The notes: generated from the letters alone by a model not told the origin. 64,000 nt of DNA from Taeniopygia guttata (GCF_048771995.1 NC_133063.1:9340001-9404000); one strand, 5' to 3'; numbered from the stretch's first letter, positions 13,843-25,430 are shown. Numbers and translations: made by a program.

Positions 13843-13972
13843 AGATTAGCTCAGTTGGTAAGAACAGGGTGCTAAAAATGCAAAGGTTGTGGGTTAGAGC
13901 CCCATGTGAGCCATTCACTTTAGGAGCTGGACTCAATGATCCTTGTGGGTCCCTTTCAATTCAAAATATTAG
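13843..13972 (+). mobile_element. tRNA-Ile-derived SINE with CR1-like tail (TguSINE1 type)
   Basis: The 5' half reads as a decayed tRNA-Ile gene: 'ttagctcagttggt', then 'gggtgctaaaaatgc' (anticodon arm region), then 'gggttagagcccc' (T arm region). It continues into 'ggagctggactcaatgatc' and 'gtgggtccctttcaa', which resemble the CR1 3' end. A tRNA head fused to a CR1-type tail is the structure of TguSINE1, described from zebra finch and mobilised in trans by CR1. This copy is mutated: the usual TTCGA of the T arm is TTAGA and bases are missing from the D and T arms. It is a fossil insertion. No clean target-site duplication was found. Confidence 0.88.
13847..13902 (+). promoter_or_regulatory. 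Decayed internal Pol III promoter (A and B boxes) of the SINE
   Basis: The A box 'tagctcagttgg' (13847-13858) fits the tRNA consensus well. The B box 'ggttagagccc' (13892-13902) has lost the invariant C-G of GGTTCGA, which should weaken TFIIIC binding. The spacing of about 45 bases is normal for a tRNA-type promoter. Activity is unlikely. Confidence 0.7.
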
Positions 13973-14122
13973 TGGGAAATAACATTATTTTCTTACAAGA
14001 AAACAATTTTATTGGTAAAAGCTATTCTCATGAGAACTCTTTGCTGCTCTGCTGAAAGCAGGACCACACAGGTGTCACCATCACTGGTGCCTGCAGTTGC
14101 AATGAGCTGGCTGAATTTATCC

Positions 14123-14175
14123 TGCAGCACAACTGCAGGACTGTGCAGCACAACTGCAGGACTGTGCAGCACAAC
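14123..14175 (+). repeat. 21-base minisatellite, about 2.5 copies
   Basis: The unit 'tgcagcacaactgcaggact' plus g occurs twice without mismatch (14123-14143, 14144-14164) and once partially (14165-14175). The unit itself contains CTGCAG. It is a short local tandem array with no flanking spacers, so not CRISPR-like. Confidence 0.95.
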
Positions 14176-15200
14176 ACGTTTGCTCAGGTTAGCTGTGTCA
14201 CTACCTCCACAACATGCAGTGGTCCTCCAAATCAACACATCCCACCCCTGGCTTCAGACACAGTTCACCTTTCTCAAAGGTTTCCTAACCTATAGATTAT
14301 GTTAGCAATCTGTCCAGCTAGTTTTCTGACAGGCTGAGACCTCTGTCACAGCACCACACAGGCCGTGTCTGCTCCCAGTGCAGGGAGTGGACCTTGCTGC
14401 AGGTTCCCACACGGCTGCTCCTCGAGCTGGCATGTGGTCACTCCTGCCTGAAGGCAGATGTGGGAGGATGGATTGTAAGACAATAGAGATAGTGCTGAAG
14501 GCAATCTCGCCTCTGAGGAGTTGCAGCTGTACTAATTACCAAAGAGTAGAAACAGCTTTGCCCTTAAAAGGTCACATCTGTGTCCAATAAGGAGGGTGTT
14601 AAAAAAGAGTGAATTAGGTGGTCGAGAGGAGAGTTGGAGTCAGTCAAATGTGCTGTGAGGAGTAAGGGTCAGGCAGTCGTGCAAGGGGCAGTAAGGGTTA
14701 GTATGTACTACGACGGACAGGTAGATGTCAGCTGGTGTTGTGATGCACTAAATAGCTTATTTAGTTGTTGTTTTGGGGCTAAGCACCAATGCTGACAGGC
14801 AGGTGTAGCCTGTTCCAGATCACTAACTCATCAACACAATGACTTTTGTGGGGTTCCCAACATACCATCTAATCCCTGTGTTCAGCTCTCCAGGTTCACC
14901 TGCCTTCCAGCTCTTACTCCCAGTTCATGACTGATGGTGCCACAATTAAATTACAACATTATGTTTCTTGCTCTGATCAAACCTACCTGCCCAATATGAA
15001 ATAAAGTCACATCATTGTATCTTTTGCTTATTAGAAACATCCTCAATTTTAGCTTCTGTAGAGGCATAAAAGTCAGTCAGTTGCTCTGCTTTAAAACTTC
15101 TGAATGTATCTTGATTTCTAATTTCAGATTAAGGCAAATCCATTTTTTGGGGTTATTTTATTTTCATAGAATCTGAGAATCTAAGATATTCTTGGTGGCC

Positions 15201-15234
15201 CCTTCCTTCCTTCCTGGAATCCTTCCTTCCTTCC
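15201..15234 (+). repeat. (CCTT)n simple repeat
   Basis: Two runs of CCTTCC units separated by 'tggaat'. Pyrimidine-rich microsatellite. Confidence 0.9.
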
Positions 15235-15351
15235 AAAGGGCTGGAGCTATCTGACACTAAGACTGACCCATATTGATCCAGTTTGCTGCTGACCTCACCT
15301 GCCCCCCCAGATTTTCACTCTGTTAGCCCTTCACTACAGCTCCAAACACAG

Positions 15352-15369
15352 CACTGCCATATGGCAGTG
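15352..15369. repeat. 18-base perfect palindrome
   Basis: CACTGCCATATGGCAGTG reads the same on both strands, with an E-box-like CATATG core. It is an isolated site. No protein binding is implied by the sequence alone. Confidence 0.9.
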
Positions 15370-17942
15370 GACCCTGCAGTATTGTCAGGTAATGACACTG
15401 AGAAGAATCTTCCTGCCCAGGAAGTTTCTTTTGAGTAAGACCTGGGAATCTAAAACTTTCTCCAAGTTTCTTTCTAGTGGGACCTGGGAATCCAAGCAGA
15501 AGCAAAACTCCTACATACAGACCTCAGTGCTCATAGGACGTTTTCTCACTTGGCATGTTCTCTTGTCAAACAGGAGCCTGGAGAAACGTGTGCTTTGCTC
15601 AACACAAGCAGAAACAGTAAGACTAAAGAATCTGACTCCAGACACCAAGGGATTGTCTTTGCCAAATCAGGATTCTGAAGCACCTGCAAGTGGCCTCGAC
15701 TACAGTGTTCATGGAAATCTTTCTATCAGGTCTTATAACACTCTTTTTTTATTATAAAACTATTTTCTTGTAATCGTGGTTGAGATCAAAAGCCAGCAGA
15801 AACACAAGCCCCAAATGATTCGAGGTAGGAATAAAACAAAACAGAACTAAAACCAAAATACCCTATACATAAACAAAAATAACACACAAACACAGAAAGG
15901 ACTATTCTGTGTGCTGCAACTGCACCCATGGTAGAGCTTTTACTAGACTTGGAAAAGGATTTTCTAATGGCAATAACAATGAGAGTCAAACACTGCCTGC
16001 CTGACAAAGGATGATTCCCATTAGAAAAGGTAGAAAGAGAACATTAAACAAACAGCTGTCAGCAGTGCTTTAGAAAGAATCAATTCCGCCTTGGAAAGCT
16101 ACAGGCTAAATCAGCTCTTGTCAGAACTTATAGACCAAGTATCAGTCATCCCATCCACGTGCCTTTTGACATTATAAGGTAGACCAGGACCTCTATTTCA
16201 CACTGGGATGGCTGCTTGGCAAGATCTTAGTGTTTGTAAACATGTTCTGTGCATGCACAAGCAGGAGCAAAGTGCTTTCACAGCACACCAGCCCAGACAA
16301 TAAAGCCCTGATGCAGCCTCATCTTGTGGCACTGCGGGACTATAATTTGATTTGCGTGGCCAGCATCAAGCCAGGCACTCTCAGGCTTCCCTCCATGGTG
16401 TTTGCCTTACCTCTGGAGCCCCCTGTGTCTAACTCAGGGGGCAGAGCACATTGTTGTGGTATCTCCACTGTCAGCCCCATACCCTGTCTCTTATTATCCC
16501 ATGCCCATAGTCCTCCTCTTCACAACATCCTCTGTCTCCATTCCCCAAGGGTTCTGCTGTCATGCCAAATATGGTTTTCTCTGCACTACATCATTATTTT
16601 AGTGATTAAACCACACAAAGCTAAGAAAAAGTAAAAAAAAATTAGCAGCTGGTAAATCAGAAAAATTCCTGTTACAACTGAATTGAGTGAAATAAACTAC
16701 AGGCAGACCTCTTTTAGCTGAGGTGAAGTAAGCCTGACTGTAACTCACTGCCAAAGGTTAATAGGAATGGCAGTACCAGCTTATAGGACTACACAGTAAT
16801 GGAGTACAGCATAGTACCTCAATATACCTCTTCAATCAGAAGGTCATCTGTCCCAGGATCCCTTCTCATATGATGGCCAGAAATGGATATCTGTAGACTA
16901 TTTCAAATCCAAAGGAAATAAGCCATCCTTTCCCAGAATATTCTTTCTATCTCCTGAATTGCATTGTCTAGGCTTCCAGCAACAAAATCTACATTTTATT
17001 TCCAGCAATAAAATCTACATCTCCTATGGCTGCTGGCATGAATATCCTCTTTCAGTGGAGGGAAGACAATAGCTAAGGAGCAATCTCAGTTTTGGTACTT
17101 ATATTTCTTTAAGGAATGGAAAATAATCTGTGTCACTTTCCTGTGTCAGGGAGGTCATTGAAAGAGGACCTATTTGGAGTTCTTCTACTGCTTTTTTCTA
17201 TGTTGTTTTATATATATATACCTAGACAGTGCCAGGAGCAACACACAGGCTCTTTGCTGGATTTAACCCATGTGCAGTTCGAGGACAGAGTGCTCCCAAC
17301 AGGCGGCAACATCTCAGCAGAGAAGATAAGCAGAAATAGCCAGGGCCTATATTTCACTGTCAATCTGCAGATGCTTGAAGAATAACCAAAGTCTTTGAAG
17401 ATCCCAGGCTGCTGAAGTCCCAATTGCCTCCTCTTTTTTCAAAGCACATTGAATGCTTCAAAATTTGCTTTCAGAAAGAATTGCTCTGTGTGACTCACAA
17501 ATCACAAATCACAAATGACCTGAATGCTTCTCATTTTGGAATTTCGTTCTCAGGCAACAAATTATGTCCTGGGAGGAACACAGCTTTTAATTCTTATAAA
17601 AGCAACTTGATACAGTCCATGAATGAAGTGTTTCATATCCAAAGAAATTTCATATATCAACCCAAGTATCAAAAAATCACAACCATAGCAGGATGTTAAT
17701 GCCCTCAATATAAAAATACAATATGGTGTGGTGGTTGTCATGGTGACTTTCCATCACAATGGGCACTTGCAGAAACTTGAGAATGATTCAGAAGTTGAAA
17801 TGTAAGGTGCTGTTTCAGAGGAAGTTAGACTTACAAACACTTTTTCCTTGGGTTAAATAAACTCCTTTTTTTCAGATTGTCTATTCTGATTTACTATTGT
17901 GGCTTAAAGTAATAGAACGAATGTACTTGAATCCCTATCTTT

Positions 17943-17960
17943 TTGTTGTTGTTGTTGTTG
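17943..17960 (+). repeat. (TTG)6 microsatellite
   Basis: Six uninterrupted TTG units. Confidence 0.95.
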
Positions 17961-18720
17961 TAAAGACGAAAATCCCCTCTTTATGCTTCCTGCCACCAGA
18001 TCTCATCTTCCTGAGTCTATGAGTTTTCACAAAGTTTGCCTTGTGAAAAGAATTTAAGGACTTCTTGTATTTCTTACCTGCAACATAAAAATTTATTACA
18101 TTGTTCAGTTAAAGAATACTAAAGCATAACAAAAACTAGTTGCTTTTGAAGGAAATGTCAAGATTTTTTGAGTTGGAAAAGTAAGAGGGACCCAGGGGAC
18201 AAACTATTCTTTCCCTTCAGAAAAAAAAGACAGGAATTTGTGTACAGTGGTACTAGGAATCAATCATACCAGTTTCAACTGTACTATAAGGGTGAGCTTA
18301 GAACTAATCCAGATTTCTGTAATAATGCATCTCCTTGAAGAATTCACAAAGTTGTTAGGTGTTCTCTAAACAATTTCACTGAAGATACGTGTCTTTCTGT
18401 GTTGCCAGAACTCTCCAAGGGGTGACTTTGTTTCCTGACTGGACACTGCAGGATGACTAAAGCTAATGCTTGTGGTGGCGTGTTTTTTATTTAATTCGAT
18501 ATTTATTTAGTGCCTGTTCATACCCCCCCCCCCCAATCTCCTCCTCTCCCCAGTTGTCAATCTTCCCTAGCTCTTCCCTAGCTCTTCCCTAACCCCTTCC
18601 TCACCAAGATGTCAATCTTCCCTTCCCCTGCCTCTTTCCCCAGAACCTTCCCTGTCACTCCTCCCTGCCTCCTCCCCTACTTCCAGAGCCTTCCCTGTCT
18701 ATTTAGTGAGGCTCAACACC

Positions 18721-18861
18721 CTATTGGTTACTTTGTGTTACTCCACTCCTCTGTTTTCCCTGATAGGTTTGTGATATGTTTGTCCTGCCCTAAACTCCTC
18801 CCCTGTTATTCCCCTATTGGTTGCTGTCCCTAAACCCCTCCCCACAAGTTCTTGTATAAAA
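18721..18861 (+). promoter_or_regulatory. LTR promoter: CCAAT-type boxes and TATA box
   Basis: Inverted CCAAT words ('ctattggtt') occur at about 18721 and 18812. A TATA box TATAAAA lies at 18855-18861, the expected distance upstream of a start site near 18885. These elements appear intact, so the LTR could still have promoter activity. Transcription is an inference. Confidence 0.7.
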
Positions 18862-18900
18862 CATCCGTCTGCCCCACACAATTGGTCTTGGGGCTCACTA

Positions 18901-18906
18901 AATAAA
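18901..18906 (+). terminator. LTR polyadenylation signal AATAAA
   Basis: AATAAA sits about 45 bases downstream of the TATA box, so the R region would be short. It is followed by a C-rich then GT-containing stretch that could serve as the downstream element. Confidence 0.7.
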
Positions 18907-19080
18907 TCCATCCTGCGCACCCCCAAGTCCCGTGTCGCCTCCATCTGTCCCCGCGCCAACAACCGGGACTGCAGAGCTTCACAGGGGGATCGGCCGCCCG
19001 TTCTCTTCCCTCACCGCCCAGCACGCCCACGCTCAGGATGTCATGGTGAGAGGTTGCGGACCGCACCGCAACAAACGCTG

Positions 19081-20529
19081 AAGAAGAGGCTCCAGCCAAG
19101 TGCAAGTTTGCATAGCTATGGCTGTAGCAACTGTGTGTTTGTACCAGATTCACCAGTATGGTGAGGCTGCCATGAGGACACAAATACAGCATAGAAATCT
19201 CTTCACTAAATATAGGATTTAGGATCAGTATTTCCCAGCTGTCAAGGAACATATTTAATGCAGGTAGCTTGGGGTACAGCTGCAGTGGGAGCTACAGGTT
19301 GAGCTCTGGGTGGGAGCTCATGGCAAAAGACCAGGAATTGCCAGCCCTTGGCACAACAAATAGCACAGGGACCTGTAGCACCAGCCAGAAAACCAGACAC
19401 TGAGGCACTGCAGGAGCTAAGGACTCTGTAGGAAGAGGGCAGACTTTCACACAGACTATGAGGTTTTGAAAGCTCAGGATTTCCTTTGTTTGGGGTCCCT
19501 CCTTGGAGGCACCAGTTTGAACTGTGATTCTTTTACTGCATAAGCATTAATTTCAGAATCTAAAGGTCAGAAACTTTGCTGTGGGAAATGTGGGGTCAAG
19601 CCAGTAAGGAAATCGTGTCCAGCTGTATGAATGAGGCAGGAGGACGCGGGGGTGTAAGGAGTCAAATAAGCCAGCTATCATGTCACTGGAGGCACCAATT
19701 GCTCGGTTTCAGCTCAGGTGGTGAAAGCCTTACTGCCAGAGTGGCCAGTGGATGGTCAGTCAGGGAAGTTTCCTTTAAAAACACAGTGGTAATCTGATGT
19801 TTTATGTCCCAACACTTCTGTATAAAAAGGTAGGCTCTCCCGTGATGTGGAGCGATGAGTGGGAAAAGGAGAGCCTCACCTTGTGCTGTTTCTCCCAGTG
19901 CTGGGTGACCAGGGCAGAGATGAAAGGAAAGATGAGGTTGAGTCCTTCACAGAGTTGTCATTCTGTTCCTGAAGACATCTTCAATACCCATGTCCTTTCC
20001 TGGCAAGGATGAACTCAAGGACGTACAACAGGTTGTCAGCATGTGTGGGAGCAGCTGTTTCCCAAAATATCCCCAAACTGAAACACTCACGCTTAAGCTG
20101 CCTTGGCACTTGACTTGTCAAGATGCAATCATCCAAGGAGATTATTCAGGCTCCACAGGAAGGGGGAAATAAACCTCTCCTGTTGCAAAAGGGAAGCTAA
20201 GGGAATCACCCTCCCACAAACAAATATCTCACAGCATTAAGAGATGGATGGAAGGAAATGAGGTCACCACACAGCTTCCATACTGTCTTGAGCCCTGGCT
20301 CAGAGCACTGACTGTTTTACCAGTAGCAAAGTCACAAACTGGTGTCAGGATTACACTTACCTGGGGAGTGATTTGCTCTGAGTAGTGCCTGAAGATGAAA
20401 CAGTGGGGACATAAGCCAGTCAGGAGCCAACCTCAGTCAGAGATCATAAGATCTCAGCAGAAAAGAGATAAGACCACTGCAGAAAAAATGTTTCTAATTC
20501 AGTAGGAATTGCACAGTGACCAGTACTGC
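19081..20529. other. Unassigned noncoding DNA
   Basis: Moderate GC content. 'tataaaaagg' occurs at about 19823 and 'aaataaac' at about 20168, but no LTR termini or target duplications were found to support another element. Overlapping frames of 60-73 codons show no motifs. Confidence 0.5.
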
Positions 20530-21680
20530 AGAATCACAGAATCACCAAGGTTGGAAGAAATCTTCAAGATTATCTGTCCAATCATCAATCTGGCACTACC
20601 ATTATCATCCCAAGCCATATTCAGATGCCAGAAGTGCCACATCCAGATGCCACTTGAACACTTACAGAGAAAGTAGCACCACCACCTGCCTGGGCAATCT
20701 ATTCCAACACCTAATCACCTTCAATGAAAAAAAAAAATCTAGTATCTAATCTGAACCTCCTCAGGTGCAACTTTAAGAGCATTTCCTCCTGCCCTTTCAC
20801 TTGAGACCTGGCAGAAGAGACTGACACTCTTGCTGAAACCTCTTTCAGATAGCTGTAGAGAGCAGTAAAGTCCTCCCTCAGCCTCCTCCAGGCTAAACCC
20901 TCTCAGGTCCCTCAGCTACTCCTCATGAAACATATTCCCTAGATTCTTTATCATCTTTGTTGCCCTTCTCTCAACATACTACAGGACCTCAATGTCCTTC
21001 TCAAAGTTCAGGGCCCAGAACTGGAGGCAGACTCGAGGTGGGGTCTCACCAGTGCTGAGTACAGGAGGACAATCAGCTCTGGTCCTGCTGGCCACACTAT
21101 TGCTGATACAGACTAGGATGCCACTGGCCCTCTTGGTGCCCTGGGCACACTGCTGGCTCAAGTTCAGGACCTGTTCAGGCAATTCACCTTGTTGAACATC
21201 GTACCACTGGCCTTGGCCCAAAGATCCAACCTGTCCAGATCCCTCTGCAGAGCCTTCCTGCCCTCTGGCAGAGCAACACTCCCACACACCTTGGTGTCAC
21301 CTGCAAACTGACTGAGGGGGCACTCAATCCCCTCATCCAGATCATCAGTAAAGATATTAAACAGGACTGGCCCCAGTACTGAGCCCTGAGGAACAGCAGA
21401 AGTGAACAGCCCCCAGCATGATTTAGTTCCATTCACCGCCACTCTCTGGGCCTGGACTTCCAGCCAGAGTTCCACCCAGAGAAGAGTGCACCCATCCAAG
21501 CCATGAATGGATGGTTTCCCTGGGAGAATGCTGGAGGAGACAGTGCCAAAGGCTCTACTGAATTCCACACAGAGAGCATGCACAGTCTTTCCCTCATCCA
21601 CTAAGGAGGTCCCTTTGTCATAGAAGGAGACCAGGTTGGTCAAGCAGGACCTGCCTTTCCTAAATCCCATGGGCCCACTT
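20530..21680 (-). mobile_element. CR1 LINE, 3' half, minus orientation
   Basis: On the plus strand it begins with the complement of the CR1 terminus ('gaatcacagaatcaccaagg', 'ttggaagaaatc'). It continues through the antisense 3' UTR ('ttcagatagctgtagagagc', 'ctctcaggtccctcagc') into the reverse-transcriptase region at 21.16-21.68 kb. Read on the minus strand this is a 5'-truncated copy of about 1.15 kb. It abuts a second CR1 fragment at about 21,680. Confidence 0.93.
21164..21680 (-). pseudogene. CR1 reverse transcriptase remnant (ORF2 fragment)
   Basis: An open minus-strand frame carries the middle to C-terminal part of a CR1-type reverse transcriptase. The order is a '[12 protein letters not shown]' block (RT motif 3 region), '[16 protein letters not shown]' (motif 4, with the PQGS signature), then the catalytic loop at 21290-21307. 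The loop reads FAGDTK where the non-LTR RT family has FADDTK, so the first of the two paired catalytic aspartates is replaced by glycine. The endonuclease domain and N-terminal RT are missing. The open length is notable but the element is truncated and catalytically dead. Together with the substitution this makes it a pseudogene rather than a host gene. Confidence 0.92.
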
Positions 21681-21910
21681 CTCAAGCTTGTCCAGGTCCC
21701 TCCAGATGGCATTCTATCTTTTAGGATTTTCAACATTATTCAGCTTGGTGCCACCTGCAAATTTGCTGAGGATGTACTCAATTCCTTTGTCTGTGCTGTT
21801 AGTGGTATTAAATAATGCTGGTACTGGGATGCATCCCTGAGGGACCTTATATGAGGCCAGATCTCTGCAGGTGTGCCTTCCAAGGCTACAGAAACAAGGC
21901 ACACAAGGGC
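21681..21910 (-). mobile_element. Second CR1 fragment, minus orientation, overlapping in content with its neighbour
   Basis: This stretch ('cttgtccaggtccctccag', 'ttggtgccacctgcaaattt', 'gatgcatccctgagg') repeats the RT segment already present at about 21230-21395, in the same orientation. It is therefore a different CR1 copy, not a continuation. The minus-strand frame (21714-21917) is a degraded RT piece including the FAGGTK form of the catalytic loop. Confidence 0.85.
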
Positions 21911-24399
21911 ATGTCACAGATCATCAAAATCAATCCAGCTATCATGGGAAAACACACTACTGAATCCTTTTGTCATTTTACAGGAGGGAAATGAGCCTTA
22001 TGTCGTCTTTCACCTTTTTTCACTGACAAACTAAAAATCACAAGACATTGCAGAGATAACAGAGTAGCTTGGCTCAAGGCCTACATCACAGTCAAAACTA
22101 TCAGAGTCTGGAATTATGAGGTCATGTGTCAAAATTTGGGCTTAAAAGAAACTACCCATTTACTTCTTATTTTCCGCTGCCATCATAAAAACCGACTCCT
22201 TTGTTCAATCAGCAAAAAGCACTGTTTCAAACACATGGATAATTAGAATCAGGAGGGTAGGCTGGGTTAATGTCATGGATAACCACTTCACCTTTGAGTC
22301 CCAATCTATATCAGCTTAATGTGCTTGTGAAATCGCAGACAATGTTTTATCTCATACAATAAAAGTCTGTACAAGAAAGACAAAAAAGACAGAATTAGAG
22401 TGTCTACAACAGGTAGATTTTAGAACATCAATTCACTTCCACAAAATCAAGTGCCAATTTCACACAACTCCAAGCTCAAAGCTGTGTGAGGAAGCACAGA
22501 GCTGAACAAGGCTATCACAAAGGCAGTGAATGTCCACTAAATAACTACTTACATCATCACCAAAATTCCCAATCTGCTGTGTTCAGCTTATTCAAACTCT
22601 ACCTTCACATGTAAAGTGAGAGCAAGGGATCATACAACAAAGGTTTTTATAAACTCTTTCTTGGACTTCCTAAATTTTTATAACTCTTCAGTCATGCAAA
22701 CTACATGCAGCACTTCTAACCATGCACCCTTAGCCTCTACAGATAAGTTTACCCTAGTTCATAAATGAGTTACAAAATGATTTTTCAACACACTGCTTTT
22801 TAGCTTTATCAAATAGTCTATCCTAAAGAAAGATATCTTTTTCTTCTCCATTTTATCATGGCAGTTTTCATGAAATAATTTAATTCCACTGTAGCACTGT
22901 GCTCCTGAGTATCCCTTGCTTGTTGGAAATTTTCTATTTAATGTGGAGAAATGTAGGTAGTTTAACTGAAATAGTTGTTTCTGATTTTCCTGTAGGATTT
23001 AAATATCTGTGAGTAGTGATTTCATTACACTGCCCTTAGCCAGGCAGAATACATGAGGAGAAATAATATCTTTAGCTTGACCACAATACTACAGGAAAGG
23101 GAAGGTTTTGGGACAAATCCATCTTCACATTACCATAGTAATTTCAGGAGATAGACCACAACAGAGACAAGAATGGGAGAGACAGAGAGGGAAAAGGTAA
23201 GAGGAGAAAGAGAATGGAAAATGAGGGGTCAAACAGTCTGTGATACGCTGACAGAGGATGATAGAAACACAGGTTAAAAAGAGTGAAAAAGTAAAGAGAG
23301 AAAATCAAGCTGTGAAGGAAGAGAAAAGAAGATAGCAGACAGAGAGATCCAGGCTGGGAGAGAGGGTGAGACAGAAAATTGATACACCACAGCAAATACT
23401 TTGATGTTACCTTTTTATCAAGTAATGTCATCTCTGTAATTTGCCCACATTCCTTCACAAATGCCTGAGAGTTTATTTGTTGTTCTAATTATTTCTCTAC
23501 ATTTCAGCAATTTTCTACAACAAATTTTGTGTAAACCTATTAAAGTTCAGCCTATTTTTTCCATAAATACTCCTGATCAACCTTCAAACTCCATTTGTGG
23601 AGATTTATTTTTACTCCTATATGTAATGATCTATTTTTAGATTGCTTTCTTTTCAGAGATCAAGCATGCGTATCACCTGAAATTCTCATAAACTCTATTC
23701 AGTCTATTACTCTTACAAACACTATTTCAGTCACCTGAGAAAAAACTCAACTATTCCTATTGGGCCTTCAGGACTGATCAAAGAAGGCTGTGAATATCTA
23801 CAGTGAATCAAGATGAAGTACAGAAAATACAGAAGAACATGCCAAAATAATGAGGTTTTCATTATCACATCAGAGATAATTAATAAACTAGAGTCGGGGG
23901 GAGGGAATGAGTTTACTTTATTATATAGATTTTACGCTATAAATAGTTAGTTACTCATATCTGGAAAATACAGTTCTGGCAGAGAGAAATGACAGGCAGA
24001 TATTAAAGAGTGTAAGAAGGAATATCAGCACCCTCTATGGAGCATAGCAAATAATTCAGAGTAAATATTATAGTGGATGAAATTTATTTTATTTTTCTGT
24101 TTGCAAATTGCTTTGAACAGCTTATAGGTAATTACAGTTAAAGTCATGTTCTGCCCATCTAGCCTAGTAATAGTGATGGCTTTTTAGGCCTGAGATTTTT
24201 CTTCTTTTTTCCACAGTAAACAGAGATATTGAGGAATTTGGTTGTGGTCTGGGTTTTTTCAAAATATAATCTTATTATTTTTAAAGCTATTTTAGGCTGA
24301 AAAACCATATATTTGAGAAATATTTTAATCTGCCAGGGTGACTAACCTGAAGCATGGTAAGAGTGACCACAGACCTTTGAGGCAAGGGTCAAGAGTTGT
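21911..24399. other. Unassigned noncoding DNA with a purine-rich tract
   Basis: No gene or recognised transposon. The plus strand is strongly purine-rich (GA/GAGA words) from about 23,159 to 23,385. This creates a pyrimidine-coded, low-complexity Leu/Ser/Phe frame on the minus strand that should not be read as a protein. Confidence 0.55.
23159..23385 (+). repeat. Purine-rich (GA-rich) low-complexity tract
   Basis: About 225 bases of mostly A and G on the plus strand with many GAGA and GGAGA words but no fixed period. Possible sources are microsatellite decay or a polypurine tract. Confidence 0.75.
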
Positions 24400-24890
24400 G
24401 TTTCTAAACAGACTTGCCAGCCTAGTGAGGGGTGCTTTAAACCCCCAAAAGCTTCACCATCAAAGACTCTTGATACCACTGGATGACTTTAACCTCCTTG
24501 ATGTGTGCTTAAACAGCAACACAGCTGGTGGTAACAAACCACAATATATGCTACATGTGCTGAAGGCAATTTCTGATACATGTGGCTAATGACCTGATGG
24601 AGAAAAAAAATGCCCTGTTCAACCTTCAACTTCCAAACAACGTTAGACAAATTACAGGCAAGGAGTTTGAGGGCATTCTTAGGCTGCAGCATACAAGGTC
24701 CTAAGAGGAAATGAACAAGATAAAGAGGAGAAGCACAGTCCTGGACATGAGAAAAACAGAATTTGAACTGTTCAGGGACCTGCTTGGAAGAATCTCAAAG
24801 GAAGTTGCCCTGGAGGTTAAAGGAGCTTGGGAGAAGTGTTTGAGAATATTTCCCAGGAAAGCCTTTGGCCAAAAGCACCTCCCAGCATCT
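24400..24890 (+). mobile_element. CR1 LINE fragment (endonuclease to pre-RT region), plus orientation
   Basis: Two plus-strand frames read as CR1 ORF2. A 'DDFNLLDVCLNSNTAG' block corresponds to the end of the apurinic endonuclease (the DFN signature). About 250 bases on, a block with 'FELFRDLLGRISKEVALEVK' corresponds to the linker between endonuclease and RT. Frames are interrupted by stops and shifts. It ends where an antisense CR1 begins at about 24,930, and may be continuous with the plus-strand CR1 resuming at about 25,985. Confidence 0.8.
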
Positions 24891-24929
24891 CAGTCCTTTC
24901 TCTTCCTCCTTCTGGTATTCACACAGAAG

Positions 24930-25430
24930 AGGTAAGGATGGAAGGGACCACAGTGAGACATCTGGTCAGACCTCCCTGCTCAAGGCTCAAGCAAGGTCGT
25001 CCTAGAGGACATTGCAGAGGATTTCATGCAGCCAGTTTTTGAATATTTCCAGTGAGGGAGACTCCACAACCCCTCTGGGAAGCCTAGTCCAGTGCACGGT
25101 CACCTGCACAGTAAGGAACTCCTTCTCACCCGTGCATTTCTGCCTGTTGCCTCTTGTCCTATTCCTTGGCACCTCTCAGAAGAGCCTGGCTCCACCCTCA
25201 TGGCACCCTCCCTTCAGATACTGGTAGACATTGATGGGATCCTCTCTCAGTCATCTTTTCTGGAGGCTGAACAGGCCCAACTCCCTCAGCCTTTCCATAA
25301 TTAGAGAGATGCTTCAGTCCCTTAATCATCTCTGTTACCCTCAGCTGGACCGACTCCAAAGAGTTTCATGTCTCTCTTGTACTGAGGAGCCCAAAACTGG
25401 GCACAGACTGAAGATGAACATTTATTGTGC
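24930..25430 (-). mobile_element. CR1 LINE 3'-end fragment, minus orientation, nested
   Basis: Typical antisense CR1 3' UTR: 'ggatggaagggaccacagtg', 'gactccacaacccctctggg', 'gcctgttgcctcttgtccta', 'cttgtactgaggagcccaaa'. It is flanked on both sides by plus-oriented CR1 pieces (24.40-24.89 and 25.99-27.47 kb), so it probably inserted into, or near, an older copy. Confidence 0.92.

Larger units (their letters stand above)
14176..18470. other. Unassigned noncoding DNA with minor simple repeats
   Basis: It holds a CCTT-rich simple repeat (15201-15234), an 18-base palindrome (15352-15369) and a TTG run (17943-17960). Frames of 89-134 codons at 15.4-17.4 kb show no motif or splice context. No gene recognised. 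Confidence 0.55.
18471..19074 (+). mobile_element. Solo LTR of an endogenous retrovirus (6-base TSD), plus orientation
   Basis: The element starts TGTGG and ends CAACA, giving TGT...ACA termini. It is flanked by AATGCT (18465-18470) and AACGCT (19075-19080), a 6-base duplication differing by one C/T transition. The inside has LTR order. A pyrimidine-rich U3 with a 12-base C run (about 18525-18536) and three inverted CCAAT words leads to TATAAAA at 18855, then AATAAA at 18901, then a GC- and CpG-rich U5. No retroviral genes or second LTR adjoin it, so it is a solo LTR left by recombination. A 6-base duplication is typical of beta-/alpharetrovirus-like (ERVK-class) integrases. The exact family name is not assigned. 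Confidence 0.88.

Noticed and set aside
13843..13918. A functional tRNA-Ile gene
   Set aside because: The D and T arms have lost bases, TTCGA is changed to TTAGA, the acceptor arm does not pair, and a CR1-like tail follows. A SINE explains all of this better.
14123..14175. CRISPR-like array
   Set aside because: The 21-base units are directly adjacent with no spacers, and the genome is avian.
21164..21736. A host gene encoding a 190-residue protein on the minus strand
   Set aside because: The residues are a CR1 reverse transcriptase with a mutated catalytic pair, embedded in CR1 sequence. It is a transposon relic, and its upstream end crosses into another CR1 fragment.
23144..23458. A Leu/Phe/Ser-rich membrane-like protein on the minus strand
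   Set aside because: It is the pyrimidine reading of a GA-rich low-complexity tract. Hydrophobicity follows from composition.
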